NCBI GenBank assembly: GCA_013336365.1
Contig: JAAXTT010000001.1
Coordinates: 1-37,032, forward strand
Source: Peptococcaceae bacterium
GTDB taxonomy: Bacteria > Bacillota > Desulfotomaculia > Desulfotomaculales > Desulfocucumaceae
Length of the DNA stretch: 37,032 nucleotides
Direction of reading: 5' to 3'
This document shows, one piece after another, positions 14,935 to 22,961 of this stretch. Positions within the stretch are counted from its first letter, which is position 1. Each line of letters begins with the position of its first letter. Both the position numbers and the translations under genes were made by a program. The notes beneath the pieces are model-generated. The model worked only from the letters and a program-made list of their open reading frames with translations, was not told the DNA's origin and made no database searches.

Positions 14935-15948
14935 ATGATTATTGTAATGGATATTAAAAGCTCTAAGCCTCAAGTGGATTTGGTAATAGAAAAACTGGAA
15001 ACCTCAGGGTTTCAAGCACATTTAATTTTGGGTGTTAAAAGAATTGTAATTGGTGCTGTAGGAGATCGGGCTGCCATATATTCCTTAGGCCTGGAAGGGA
15101 TGCCCGGAGTAATAGGGGTAGTTCCGATTATGCACCCTTACAAATTGGTCAGTAAGGAAGCTGCCGGAGGCACCTCGATAGTTAAGGTGGGAGATACAGA
15201 AATAGGCGGATCCAAGGTGGTTTTAATAGCAGGTCCTTGTGCAGTGGAGTCTGAAACTCAAATTTATCAGGCAGCAGAAGCCGTCAAAAAACAAGGAGCA
15301 AAAATATTAAGGGGAGGAACCTTTAAGCCTCGAACCTCACCGTACAGTTTTCAGGGCATGGAGGAAGAAGGTCTGAAAATAATGCAGGCTGCAGCAAAAG
15401 AATATGGTTTGGCCACTGTGACTGAGGTTGTGGACCTGCCTAGCTTGGACACTGCTCTGGAATATGTTGATATGGTACAGATCGGTGCCAGGAACATGCA
15501 GAATTTCCGTTTATTACAGGCTGTGGGTAAGGCCAAGCGACCTGTACTGTTAAAAAGAGGATTGTCAGCAACTATTGAGGAGTGGCTTATGGCTGCAGAA
15601 TATATAGCATCTGAGGGTAATGCAAGTGTAATCTTATGTGAGCGGGGAATTAGAACCTTTGAAACAGCAACCAGGAATACCTTGGATATAAGTGCAATTC
15701 CTCTGGTAAAGAGCCTATCTCATTTGCCGGTCTTGGTAGATCCGAGTCATGCGACCGGGATCAGAGCATTAGTGGCCCCCATGAGTCTGGCAGCAGTAGC
15801 TGCCGGTGCTGATGGATTGTTAATAGAGGTTCATCCTGAACCGGCAAAGGCGTTATGCGATGGCCCTCAATCCCTAAGTCCTGATGAATTTGAAAAGCTG
15901 GTGCAGGAATTGATTCCGATTGTTGCAGCGGTAAAGAAAACACTATGA
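14935..15948 (+). CDS. aroF: 3-deoxy-7-phosphoheptulonate synthase (DAHP synthase, type I beta)
   Basis: Joins PEP and erythrose-4-phosphate to DAHP, the first step to chorismate. Residues 1-70 form a ferredoxin-like regulatory domain typical of this branch; its start MIIVM matches related enzymes and sets the ATG at 14935. The TIM-barrel domain has IAGPCAVES (metal Cys), LRGGTFKPRTSPYSFQG, VQIGARNMQNF, LKRGLSATIEEW, LCERGIRTFE and VDPSHATG (metal His). Length 337 aa. Two in-frame-looking ATGs at 14916 and 14925 belong to another frame. It is controlled by the T-box and followed 11 bp later by pheA, so flow to phenylalanine appears coordinated with tRNA charging. Confidence 0.96.
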   Translation: MIIVMDIKSSKPQVDLVIEKLETSGFQAHLILGVKRIVIGAVGDRAAIYSLGLEGMPGVIGVVPIMHPYKLVSKEAAGGTSIVKVGDTEIGGSKVVLIAGPCAVESETQIYQAAEAVKKQGAKILRGGTFKPRTSPYSFQGMEEEGLKIMQAAAKEYGLATVTEVVDLPSLDTALEYVDMVQIGARNMQNFRLLQAVGKAKRPVLLKRGLSATIEEWLMAAEYIASEGNASVILCERGIRTFETATRNTLDISAIPLVKSLSHLPVLVDPSHATGIRALVAPMSLAAVAAGADGLLIEVHPEPAKALCDGPQSLSPDEFEKLVQELIPIVAAVKKTL

Positions 15949-15959
15949 GGTGAGGATGA

Positions 15960-17102
15960 ATGAAAATAGGCTATTTGGGTCCAAAGGGTTCCTTTACTGA
16001 GGCCGCAGCCCATAAATATATAGGAGAAAATGCTTCTGATGTGGAGATGATCTGTTGCCCCAGCCTTGCAAATATAGTATCAAGGGTTGAAAGCCTTCAG
16101 TTGGATCGAGGGATAGTTCCTTTGGAAAATTCTATCGAGGGTGGGGTAAATCAGATATTGGATCTGGTGGCCAAATCTGAGGTAATAAGGTTTTGCGGAG
16201 AGGTAATTATAAAGATAAGGCATTGCCTGCTGGTAAAGCCCGGGACCGGGAAAAATCAGATAAAGAAGGTGTTGTCTCATCCCCAGGCTCTGGCCCAGTG
16301 CAGAAAATACCTAGACCGTGAATTACCGGGACACCTTTTAGAAGAAACTCCCAGTACCTCACAGGCAGTAAAAACGGTAGCCTGCGGTAATGGCGACATG
16401 GCAGCTATAGGCACGGAGATATCTGCAGGTATTTATGGTCTTGAAATAGTAGATTGTGGGATTCAGGATTCTGATGAAAATTTGACTAGATTTATAGTGC
16501 TGGCCAGAGAGGATTGTGAATACAGCCCGAATTCCAAAACATCGTTAATTGTTGAAGCAAAAGACCGGCCGGGTGCGCTATACAGTATCTTAAGAGAGTT
16601 TGCTCTTAGGGAGATAAATCTGACCAAGATTGAGTCCAGACCGATAAAAAAGAAATTGGGTCAATATCGCTTTTTTATTGACTTAGAGGGACATCGCAGG
16701 GATCCGGAAATAGACGGCGTTATCGATAATCTTATAAGCAAAATGAATTATATACGAGTATTGGGTTCCTATCCAAAGGATGAAAGCCTTGACTCAAAAG
16801 ACCCCACAGAAAAGAAAACAGCGCCGATTTCAATTGAAGAAATGAGAGCAGAAATAGATCTGATGGACAGTCAAATTGTTGATTTGATAGGAATGAGAAC
16901 AAATATGGTAAGAAAAATCGGTTCCCTTAAAGGAGAAGTCAATAAAATTAGGGATCCTGCCAGAGAGAAAATTGTTATTGACCGGGTCAGGGAAATAGCA
17001 GTAAAAAAGAAGGTTGATCCGGATATAATTGAAAGGGTTTACAGCACAATAGTAGAGTATAGTGTGGAGCTTCAGAAAAAAGGGCTTGAACTTAATAAAT
17101 AG
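15960..17102 (+). CDS. pheA: bifunctional prephenate dehydratase / chorismate mutase, order PDT-ACT-CM
   Basis: Turns chorismate to prephenate and then phenylpyruvate for phenylalanine. The prephenate dehydratase domain is about 1-180 (IGYLGPKGSFTEAA, PLENSIEGGV, catalytic NLTRF with T176-R177-F178). An ACT domain follows at about 194-270, with GALY and ESRP motifs that bind phenylalanine. The C-terminal part, about 291-376, is an AroQ-type chorismate mutase (R296, R313 and K324 in the expected helix). The order is the reverse of the E. coli P-protein, where the mutase is N-terminal. Length 380 aa. A terminator follows. The dehydratase and ACT motifs look intact, so it should be active and feedback regulated. 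Confidence 0.95.
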   Translation: MKIGYLGPKGSFTEAAAHKYIGENASDVEMICCPSLANIVSRVESLQLDRGIVPLENSIEGGVNQILDLVAKSEVIRFCGEVIIKIRHCLLVKPGTGKNQIKKVLSHPQALAQCRKYLDRELPGHLLEETPSTSQAVKTVACGNGDMAAIGTEISAGIYGLEIVDCGIQDSDENLTRFIVLAREDCEYSPNSKTSLIVEAKDRPGALYSILREFALREINLTKIESRPIKKKLGQYRFFIDLEGHRRDPEIDGVIDNLISKMNYIRVLGSYPKDESLDSKDPTEKKTAPISIEEMRAEIDLMDSQIVDLIGMRTNMVRKIGSLKGEVNKIRDPAREKIVIDRVREIAVKKKVDPDIIERVYSTIVEYSVELQKKGLELNK

Positions 17103-17123
17103 TTGAAAGGAAATACAAATAAA

Positions 17124-17155
17124 CAGCGTCCAATAGACTGGATGCTGTTTGTTTT
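17124..17155 (+). terminator. terminator after pheA
   Basis: CAGCGTCCA (17124-17132) pairs with TGGATGCTG (17139-17147), one G-U pair, then TTTGTTTT. It ends the aroF-pheA transcript 22 bases after the stop codon. Confidence 0.7.
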
Positions 17156-17187
17156 AACAATTGGATTTTTTTCATTATTGAATGTTA

Positions 17188-17487
17188 TTAATCTGCTATC
17201 TGCTCCAATAAAATCATTCGTGCTACCTTCCCTGAAGGTGTACGTGGAATTTTACAAAATATCACAGATGAGGGAATATTTTTACTGCCGGAATTTTCTA
17301 GGCAATAGTTAATTACAGTTTTTTCCTCAAGGATTGTCTCATCGTTTTCAGTTTCAACAAAGGCCTTTAATAAAACGCTACCTTCACCTTGGTCAATGCT
17401 TATCACAACAACATCTATAACTCCATCAAGCTGGCCGATCAATATTTCCAGCTCTCTTACTTCCAAATTAATATCGGTATCTACCAT
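17188..17487 (-). CDS. stand-alone AMP-binding enzyme C-terminal domain (99 aa)
   Basis: The protein matches only the mobile C-terminal domain of acyl-CoA synthetases and related adenylate-forming enzymes: VRELEILIGQLDGVIDVVVI, FVETEND, INYCLENS and the hinge-catalytic PRTPSGKVAR with the Lys (K87). The large N-terminal adenylation domain is missing. ATG 17487 has GGAGGT with 7-base spacing, so this is not simply an end-of-gene fragment. Upstream there are only about 260 bp before the divergent kinase gene, too few for a normal ligase. It could complement a split ligase elsewhere, or be a decayed remnant that acquired a start. An in-frame extension to 17691 shows no ligase similarity. Confidence 0.75.
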   Translation of the reverse strand: MVDTDINLEVRELEILIGQLDGVIDVVVISIDQGEGSVLLKAFVETENDETILEEKTVINYCLENSGSKNIPSSVIFCKIPRTPSGKVARMILLEQIAD

Positions 17488-17700
17488 GGTTTTAACCTCC
17501 AATGAAATATATTTAACAATCTGATCACATCTGAATTGTAAATTTGTAGCCAAAACATAATTTAGTACATTATATAAAATTGGCTGGCAATCTCCAACTA
17601 AATTTCGCTGAGAGGTTGATAAAAGCAATTTATTGGTATCATATAAAGGCGGAGTGAATAATAATAGCTTAGGCAAGCTGGAAATATTCAAATAAACCTA

Positions 17701-17739
17701 ATATAATTAATGTGAGCTTAGAGATATAATTAATGTGAG
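17701..17739. repeat. 16-bp direct repeat before the nucleoside kinase
   Basis: ATATAATTAATGTGAG occurs at 17701-17716 and again, identical, at 17724-17739, 23 bases apart (about two helical turns). The second copy ends in the kinase ribosome site. A recent tandem duplication or a paired binding site are both possible. Confidence 0.6.
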
Positions 17740-17749
17740 GTGGACAAAA

Positions 17750-19597
17750 TTGACATCTGCAGATAATCAGAAAAATGGTAATAATCTGATTAGAATAAAT
17801 GTTATTAACTCAGGTGAGTATGATTTTTACAAAGGCTCCAGAGCTATTGAGGCTATTAAATATTATTCAGGTTCTAAAATCAATATGATAGTAGCAGTGA
17901 GAATCAACAATTCCTTGGAAGATCTTCAAACCAAGATAACTGAGGACAGTACTGTTGAATTTGTGGATTTGGAAAGTGAGGATGGCAAAAGAATATATCA
18001 AAGTGGGCTTATTTTGGTTTTAAACAGAGCTGTTCAGGATATTTTGCCGGGATCGAATGTTATTATTGAGCACTCCCTTTCCAACGCAATATATGGCGAG
18101 ATAAGAAGTTTCAAAGCAATAAAAGAAAAGGATATAGCACATATTGAAAACAGAATGAAATTAATTATTGATGGTGGGGGAAGAATTACAAGAGCTGTAA
18201 TGATTAGGGATGAAGCCATAAGGTTTTTTAAGAATAAGGCCCGCAGTGAAAAGTTTTATAAGGACAAGGTTGATTTGCTTTCCTATTGGGGCTCTGATCC
18301 TGTAGAGATAGTTGGTATAGGCGATTACTATGATTATTCTTTAGGGCCGGTTATTCCCAGTCTAAGTATATTAAAAGTGTTCAGACTTAGATTGTATTTG
18401 CCGGGATTTATTATTGAAATGCCAAGAAAAGAAGACCCCCTTAATCTTCCTATTTATGAGGAGCAAGGCAAGCTGTCGACTGTTTTTTATGAGGCGGGCA
18501 AATGGAGAAAAATATTAAAGGTAAGCAGTTCAGTGGCCTTGAACCATAGATTAGCCAGTGAGTCACCGGGTGAGTTTATCAGAGTTGTTGAGGCTTTTCA
18601 GGAGAAAAAAATAAATCAGTTATCTGATGAAATAAGTAAGAATATTGATCGGATAAGGATAATCCTTATTGCAGGACCCTCCTCATCAGGGAAGACTACC
18701 TTTGCCAAGAGATTGAGCACCTATTTAAAGGTAAATGGCATAAATCCGGTTTCAATATCCCTTGATGACTACTTTTTAGACAGGGAGCACACACCAAAGG
18801 ATGAGAAAGGGGAATATGATTTCGAGAGCTTGGAAGCCTTTGACAGCCCGTTGTTTAATGAGCACCTGAACAAGCTGATTCAGGGAGAGGAAATAGAGAT
18901 TCCCAATTATAATTTTATTACCGGCAAGAGACAGTATACAGGCAATAAGTTTACTTTGGATAAGAATGATCTCATTATTGTGGAGGGTATTCATGGTATC
19001 AATGATGCAATAACCAGCTCTATTCCAAAAGGAAGAAAGTATAAAATTTATATCAGTGCACTGACTCATTTGAACCTTGATTTCAGCAACCGGATACAGA
19101 CTACAGATCTTCGTCTATTGAGGAGAATTGTAAGAGATAATAACTTCAGGGGGTTTAATGCAGAGAGAACATTAAAAATATGGCCCTCAGTAAGAAGAGG
19201 CGAGGAAAAGCATATCTTTCCCTTTCAAGAGAATGCCGATATGATGTTTAATTCTTCACTGATTTATGAGCTTTCAGTTTTGAAGGGCTATGTGGAGCCC
19301 TTGCTTGAGGAAATAACCCGTGATAAGCCCCAATATTCTGAGGCAAGGAGATTATTAAGAATACTGAGTTTTTTTGATAAGCTTGACAGCTCGGAAGTCC
19401 CTGCCAATTCAATTCTAAGAGAATATATCGGCGACAGCTGTTTCTATCCGGAATTCAAGGAAAATGAAATAGCCAAGGGTATAGATAAGCCATTAGAAGC
19501 TGTTGTTGGGATTTCAGGACATAAGCACAGTGAAAAAATAAAAATATTGGAGCATATTACAGATTGGGTGGATGTGCTTATGCCTCCGAGATTCTGA
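17750..19597 (+). CDS. nucleoside (uridine-type) kinase with N-terminal ThrRS-like domains
   Basis: About 615 aa. The C-terminal part is a phosphoribulokinase/uridine kinase P-loop domain with GPSSSGKTT at 309-317, SISLDDYF, and VEGIHGIND; it likely phosphorylates a nucleoside. Residues up to about 60 form a TGS-like ubiquitin fold, followed by a threonyl-tRNA-synthetase-like second domain (about 75-180). Where active editing domains have HxxxH, this one has HSLSN (second His replaced by Asn), so editing is probably lost. This architecture is known in anaerobic Bacillota and Thermotogae, but its substrate is not settled. TTG 17750 follows GAGGTGG by 6 bases; a GTG at 17735 overlaps that site and is rejected. 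It converges with the ferredoxin gene. Confidence 0.88.
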   Translation: MTSADNQKNGNNLIRINVINSGEYDFYKGSRAIEAIKYYSGSKINMIVAVRINNSLEDLQTKITEDSTVEFVDLESEDGKRIYQSGLILVLNRAVQDILPGSNVIIEHSLSNAIYGEIRSFKAIKEKDIAHIENRMKLIIDGGGRITRAVMIRDEAIRFFKNKARSEKFYKDKVDLLSYWGSDPVEIVGIGDYYDYSLGPVIPSLSILKVFRLRLYLPGFIIEMPRKEDPLNLPIYEEQGKLSTVFYEAGKWRKILKVSSSVALNHRLASESPGEFIRVVEAFQEKKINQLSDEISKNIDRIRIILIAGPSSSGKTTFAKRLSTYLKVNGINPVSISLDDYFLDREHTPKDEKGEYDFESLEAFDSPLFNEHLNKLIQGEEIEIPNYNFITGKRQYTGNKFTLDKNDLIIVEGIHGINDAITSSIPKGRKYKIYISALTHLNLDFSNRIQTTDLRLLRRIVRDNNFRGFNAERTLKIWPSVRRGEEKHIFPFQENADMMFNSSLIYELSVLKGYVEPLLEEITRDKPQYSEARRLLRILSFFDKLDSSEVPANSILREYIGDSCFYPEFKENEIAKGIDKPLEAVVGISGHKHSEKIKILEHITDWVDVLMPPRF

Positions 19598-19603
19598 AAA
19601 ATA

Positions 19604-19819
19604 TCAGCTGGGAGTCATTATTTTCTTGATTGCATCTGAGGGACAGGCCCTAAAGCATTTGCCACAGCGAAGGCAATTAGAAATATTGATGGCATAATCG
19701 GCATTGTCATCCACATATACCGCATCATACTTGCATTCCAACTCACATGCACCACAGGCCATACAGCTATCGGAATCTATAAGGTAATGAAATTTGTATT
19801 TTCTTTGTTCGGTGGTCAT
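19604..19819 (-). CDS. 2[4Fe-4S] ferredoxin-type protein
   Basis: A 71-aa electron-transfer protein. Two clusters can be seen: CMACGACELEC at about 19-29 and CLRCGKCFRACP at about 49-60, each CxxCxxCxxxC, the second followed by Pro. This is a clostridial-type bacterial ferredoxin with a short N-terminal extension. ATG 19819 follows GGAG. It lies tail to tail with the kinase gene (6 bp apart) and head to head with the YhaM-like gene. No redox partner gene is adjacent, so its partner is unknown. Confidence 0.93.
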   Translation of the reverse strand: MTTEQRKYKFHYLIDSDSCMACGACELECKYDAVYVDDNADYAINISNCLRCGKCFRACPSDAIKKIMTPS

Positions 19820-19921
19820 ACTTATGCTCCTTTTTGTTGAGTATCTAAATTAATTATTTCTACGATATTTACAGAAATCCTTTTAATATTTTGATCTAGT
19901 CTGAAATGGGAGAGAATAACT

Positions 19922-20872
19922 ATGGAAAAAATAAAAGTTGCAGATCTTAAAAATGGTATGAAGATAATCTCCAGATATTTGCTGACAAGTAAGAAAATCA
20001 TTCCATTTAAAGGCAAACAAGGCTTTTTTCTCGCCTTGACCTTAGAGGATAGCAGTGGACAAATTGAGGCTAAAATATGGGACAGAGCTGAGGAGATAAA
20101 GGATACTATCAGTATTGGCAGTGTTTTGGAAGTAAAGGGCGAGGTTAGAGAGTATAATAGTTCTCTTCAGCTGAATATTTTGTCATTTAGGGTCTGTCTT
20201 GAGGAAGAATATATTTCCAGAGATTTTCTCCCGGTTTCCCCTAGGAATATTGACCAAATGACCAGTGAGCTTAGAGGAATCATCGATACAATTCAGGATA
20301 ACAATATTAAGAAGCTTGTTGATGATTTTTTCAATGATTCTGATTGGTTAAAGCGCTTTCAGACAGCTCCTGCAGCAAAGGCTAATCATCAGGCATATCT
20401 TGGGGGCTTACTGGAGCACACCCTGAACATAACTAAAGCAGCCTTGGAAATGGTGAAGCTTTATCCTGTTCTGGACAGAGATTTGATGATTATCGGATCT
20501 GTTTTTCATGATATAGGAAAGATATCTGAATATAGCTATGAAAAAACTATTGATTTTACAGATGAAGGCAGGCTTTTAGGGCATATTATTGTTGGAGTGA
20601 ATGAGGTTGACAAAAGAATAAGCAATATGGAAGTGCCTTTTCCCCAGGAACTTCGGCTAAAAATCCTACACATTATTACCAGCCATCATGGCCAGTATGA
20701 ATGGCAATCCCCTAAAAAACCAAAATTTATTGAGGCAGCGGCAATACATATTTTAGATAATTTTGATACCGTGATAGATATGTTTACGAAGATTAAAGAT
20801 GAGGAAAATACCGAGGACTCGGATTGGAGTCCCTGGGTTCGCAATCTGGAACGGAGAGTATATTTGAAATAG
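19922..20872 (+). CDS. yhaM: 3'-5' exoribonuclease, YhaM family (OB-fold plus HD domain)
   Basis: Predicted cytosolic 3'-to-5' exonuclease on RNA or ssDNA. Residues about 1-110 form an OB-fold (FFLALTLEDSSGQIEAKIWD strand region). The HD metal domain follows: NHQAYLGGLLEHT, FHDIGK and ITSHHGQYEW supply the expected His and Asp ligands. Length 316 aa matches YhaM/CBF1. ATG 19922 has GGGAGAG. It lies divergent to the ferredoxin gene; the gap after it, 20873-20977, holds short repeats but no terminator that I can see before the pst promoter. Confidence 0.92.
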   Translation: MEKIKVADLKNGMKIISRYLLTSKKIIPFKGKQGFFLALTLEDSSGQIEAKIWDRAEEIKDTISIGSVLEVKGEVREYNSSLQLNILSFRVCLEEEYISRDFLPVSPRNIDQMTSELRGIIDTIQDNNIKKLVDDFFNDSDWLKRFQTAPAAKANHQAYLGGLLEHTLNITKAALEMVKLYPVLDRDLMIIGSVFHDIGKISEYSYEKTIDFTDEGRLLGHIIVGVNEVDKRISNMEVPFPQELRLKILHIITSHHGQYEWQSPKKPKFIEAAAIHILDNFDTVIDMFTKIKDEENTEDSDWSPWVRNLERRVYLK

Positions 20873-20914
20873 CTCTTACCCTTTTGTTGCATGAATGCAT
20901 TTATATGAAATTAT

Positions 20915-20965
20915 GATTAAGATTGGAGTCCTATTATCAATTAAGGTTAATCTTCAATTAAGATT
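20915..20965 (+). repeat. three ATTAAG(A/G)TT repeats before the pst promoter
   Basis: GATTAAGATT at 20915, AATTAAGGTT at 20939 and AATTAAGATT at 20956 lie just upstream of the pst -35. A phosphate regulator (PhoP/PhoB-type) uses direct TTAA-type repeats in Bacillus, so these are candidates for a Pho site. The spacing (24 and 17) is not regular, so support is weak. Confidence 0.3.
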
Positions 20966-20977
20966 CGCATCTACTAA

Positions 20978-21006
20978 TTGACAGTAAAATAGCCTATTGC
21001 TATATT
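20978..21006 (+). promoter_or_regulatory. sigma-A promoter of the pst operon
   Basis: Perfect TTGACA (20978-20983), 17-base spacer, TATATT (21001-21006). The start is expected near 21013, about 37 bases before pstS. Confidence 0.7.
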
Positions 21007-21049
21007 CAAAAAGGACTTAGAATTTTATATTTTGAGAGGAGAATTGTTT

Positions 21050-21967
21050 GTGAAAAGAATATTGTTAGTCCTAGCCTTGATTGTATTGGTTGCTGTATCG
21101 GTTATTGGCTGTGGAAACAGTGAGACTGCTTCCAAGCTGACCGGTGCTGTAAAAATTGATGGCTCGAGTACTGTATTCCCGATCACAGAGGCAGTTGCAG
21201 AGGAATTTAATAGAGAGAACCCTAAGGTTCAAGTTTCTGTCGGAGTATCCGGCACAGGTGGAGGCTTTAAAAAATTCGCAGCCGGTGAGACTGACATCAG
21301 TAATGCTTCCCGTTTAATTAAGGACTCAGAAAAAGACGCTGCCTTAAAGAACAATGTTGAGTATATTGAATTGGCAGTCGCCTATGATGGAATATCAATT
21401 GTGGTAAATAAGGAAAATACTTGGGTAGACAGTTTGACTGTAGATGAGCTTAAAAAGCTTTGGGAGCCCGGCAGCAAGGTGAATAAATGGAGTGATCTTC
21501 GTTCCAGTTGGCCGGATACAGAAATAAAGCTATATGGCCCGGGAACTGATTCAGGAACCTTTGATTATTTTACTGAAGAAATAAATGGAAAAGCTAAAGC
21601 AAGTCGGTCAGATTATACTCCCAGTGAGGATGATAATGTCTTGGTTAAGGGTATAGCTGCAGACAAAGGTGCTTTAGGCTATTTCGGATACTCCTACTAT
21701 CTTGAAAATAAAGATATTTTAAAAATAGTTCCCATTGATGCCGGCTCTGGAGCAGTTTCTCCGGATGCAACAACCATCAACAATGGAAGCTACAAGCCAT
21801 TGTCCCGTCCGTTATATATATATGTAAGCAAGGCAGCAATTGCCCGACCTGAGGTTAAGGAATTTGTAAACTTCTATTTGACCAATGGACCTGAAATTTT
21901 ACAGCAGATAGGATTTATAAAGCTGCCTGACAATCTCTATAGTGAGGGATTGGCTAAAATAAAATAG
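21050..21967 (+). CDS. pstS: phosphate-binding lipoprotein PstS
   Basis: High-affinity phosphate receptor of the Pst ABC importer, outside the cell membrane. It has a lipoprotein signal: K-R, a hydrophobic stretch, then lipobox V-I-G-C at about 17-20, the Cys being the lipid site. Phosphate-contact motifs follow: IDGSSTVFPITEAVAEEF, VGVSGTGGGFKKFAAGETDI and GPGTDSGTFDYF. GTG 21050 sits 8 bases after GAGAGGAG; a TTG at 21032 precedes that site and is rejected. Length 305 aa. A hairpin with T-run lies between it and pstC, suggesting PstS is made in excess of the other subunits. Confidence 0.96.
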   Translation: MKRILLVLALIVLVAVSVIGCGNSETASKLTGAVKIDGSSTVFPITEAVAEEFNRENPKVQVSVGVSGTGGGFKKFAAGETDISNASRLIKDSEKDAALKNNVEYIELAVAYDGISIVVNKENTWVDSLTVDELKKLWEPGSKVNKWSDLRSSWPDTEIKLYGPGTDSGTFDYFTEEINGKAKASRSDYTPSEDDNVLVKGIAADKGALGYFGYSYYLENKDILKIVPIDAGSGAVSPDATTINNGSYKPLSRPLYIYVSKAAIARPEVKEFVNFYLTNGPEILQQIGFIKLPDNLYSEGLAKIK

Positions 21968-21983
21968 TGTGAGATAATATCAG

Positions 21984-22025
21984 GAAGTGCCCCTGGTACG
22001 TAATTAGGGGCACTTCTAATCTTTT
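21984..22025 (+). terminator. intra-operon attenuator between pstS and pstC
   Basis: GAAGTGCCCCT (21984-21994) and AGGGGCACTTC (22006-22016) form a perfect 11-bp GC-rich stem, then TAATCTTTTT. It fits a partial terminator that lowers pstC-pstA-pstB-phoU relative to pstS. Alternative: mRNA stabiliser of pstS. Confidence 0.7.
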
Positions 22026-22044
22026 TGGGAGTGGGCACAAATTG

Positions 22045-22959
22045 ATGAACATAAACACCTCTAATAGTGCTGTTAAGAAGACCAAAAATGGTTTTAACGC
22101 AGAGAAGATTGTTTATTATGGCTTGACCCTGTGTGCGCTTATTTCAGTTATTACAACGATAGCTATTGTAGTAACCCTATTGGTAGAGACATTTTCTTTT
22201 TTTAAAGAAGTAAGTATTTTTGAATTCTTGACCGGGAACAAATGGGCGCCTCTTTTTGAGCCTAAGCATTTTGGGATTTTACCGCTGCTTTCCGGCACTC
22301 TTATGGTAACAGTAATCTCCGGTGCCTTGGCTATTCCTACCGGTTTAGCCAGCGCTATATATTTAAGTGAATTTGCCTCAGAAAAAACCAGAAGAATTAT
22401 TAAGCCAACATTAGAGGTATTGGCAGGCATACCTACTGTAGTGTATGGTTTTTTTGCTATAACCTTTATTACTCCGATAATTAGGTACTTTTTTCCCGAG
22501 GCTGATTTTTTTAACGCTCTCAGTGCCAGTATTGTAATGGGTATTATGCTTATTCCTATGGTGTCCTCCCTAAGTGAGGATGCAATGGTGGCGGTTCCCA
22601 AGTCTTTGCGAGAGGCGGGCTTTGCTTTAGGGTCTACCAGACTAGAGGTGGCTACAAAGATCGTAGTTCCTGCGGCCTTTTCCGGAATTATCGCCTCATT
22701 TATTTTAGCCCTGTCAAGAGCTATAGGAGAAACCATGATTGTAGCCTTGGCAGCAGGTGCTTCGCCAAAGCTGACCCTAAATCCCTTGGAAAGTATCCAG
22801 ACCATGACCGGCTATATTGTTCAGGTCAGTCTGGGGGACACACCCTATGGCACTATAGAATATAAGACTATTTTCGCAGTAGGGATGAGCTTGTTTGTTA
22901 TAACGTTTATTATGAATATAATCAGTCAATATATTGTTAAACGGCACAGGGAGGGATAG
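22045..22959 (+). CDS. pstC: phosphate ABC transporter permease PstC
   Basis: Membrane subunit of the Pst importer. About six transmembrane helices; the ABC-permease EAA loop (SLREAGFALGSTRLEVATKI, GIIASFILALSRAIGET) is clear. Length 304-305 aa. The start is ATG 22045 or TTG 22042; both follow GGGAGTGGG, so the choice is open. It overlaps the pstA ribosome site at its end, consistent with coupling. Together with PstA it forms the channel. Confidence 0.95.
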   Translation: MNINTSNSAVKKTKNGFNAEKIVYYGLTLCALISVITTIAIVVTLLVETFSFFKEVSIFEFLTGNKWAPLFEPKHFGILPLLSGTLMVTVISGALAIPTGLASAIYLSEFASEKTRRIIKPTLEVLAGIPTVVYGFFAITFITPIIRYFFPEADFFNALSASIVMGIMLIPMVSSLSEDAMVAVPKSLREAGFALGSTRLEVATKIVVPAAFSGIIASFILALSRAIGETMIVALAAGASPKLTLNPLESIQTMTGYIVQVSLGDTPYGTIEYKTIFAVGMSLFVITFIMNIISQYIVKRHREG

Positions 22960-22961
22960 TT

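Noticed and set aside
17103..17312. A 69-aa plus-strand open frame after pheA
   Set aside because: It spans the pheA terminator and overlaps the AMP-binding C-terminal domain on the other strand; no homology seen.
17488..17691. N-terminal extension of the AMP-binding C-terminal domain ORF
   Set aside because: The extension bears no resemblance to an adenylation domain, and GGAGGT directly before ATG 17487 marks the start.
22116..22805. A 229-aa minus-strand open frame
   Set aside because: It lies fully opposite pstC, whose permease motifs are clear; no ribosome site or homology on the minus strand.
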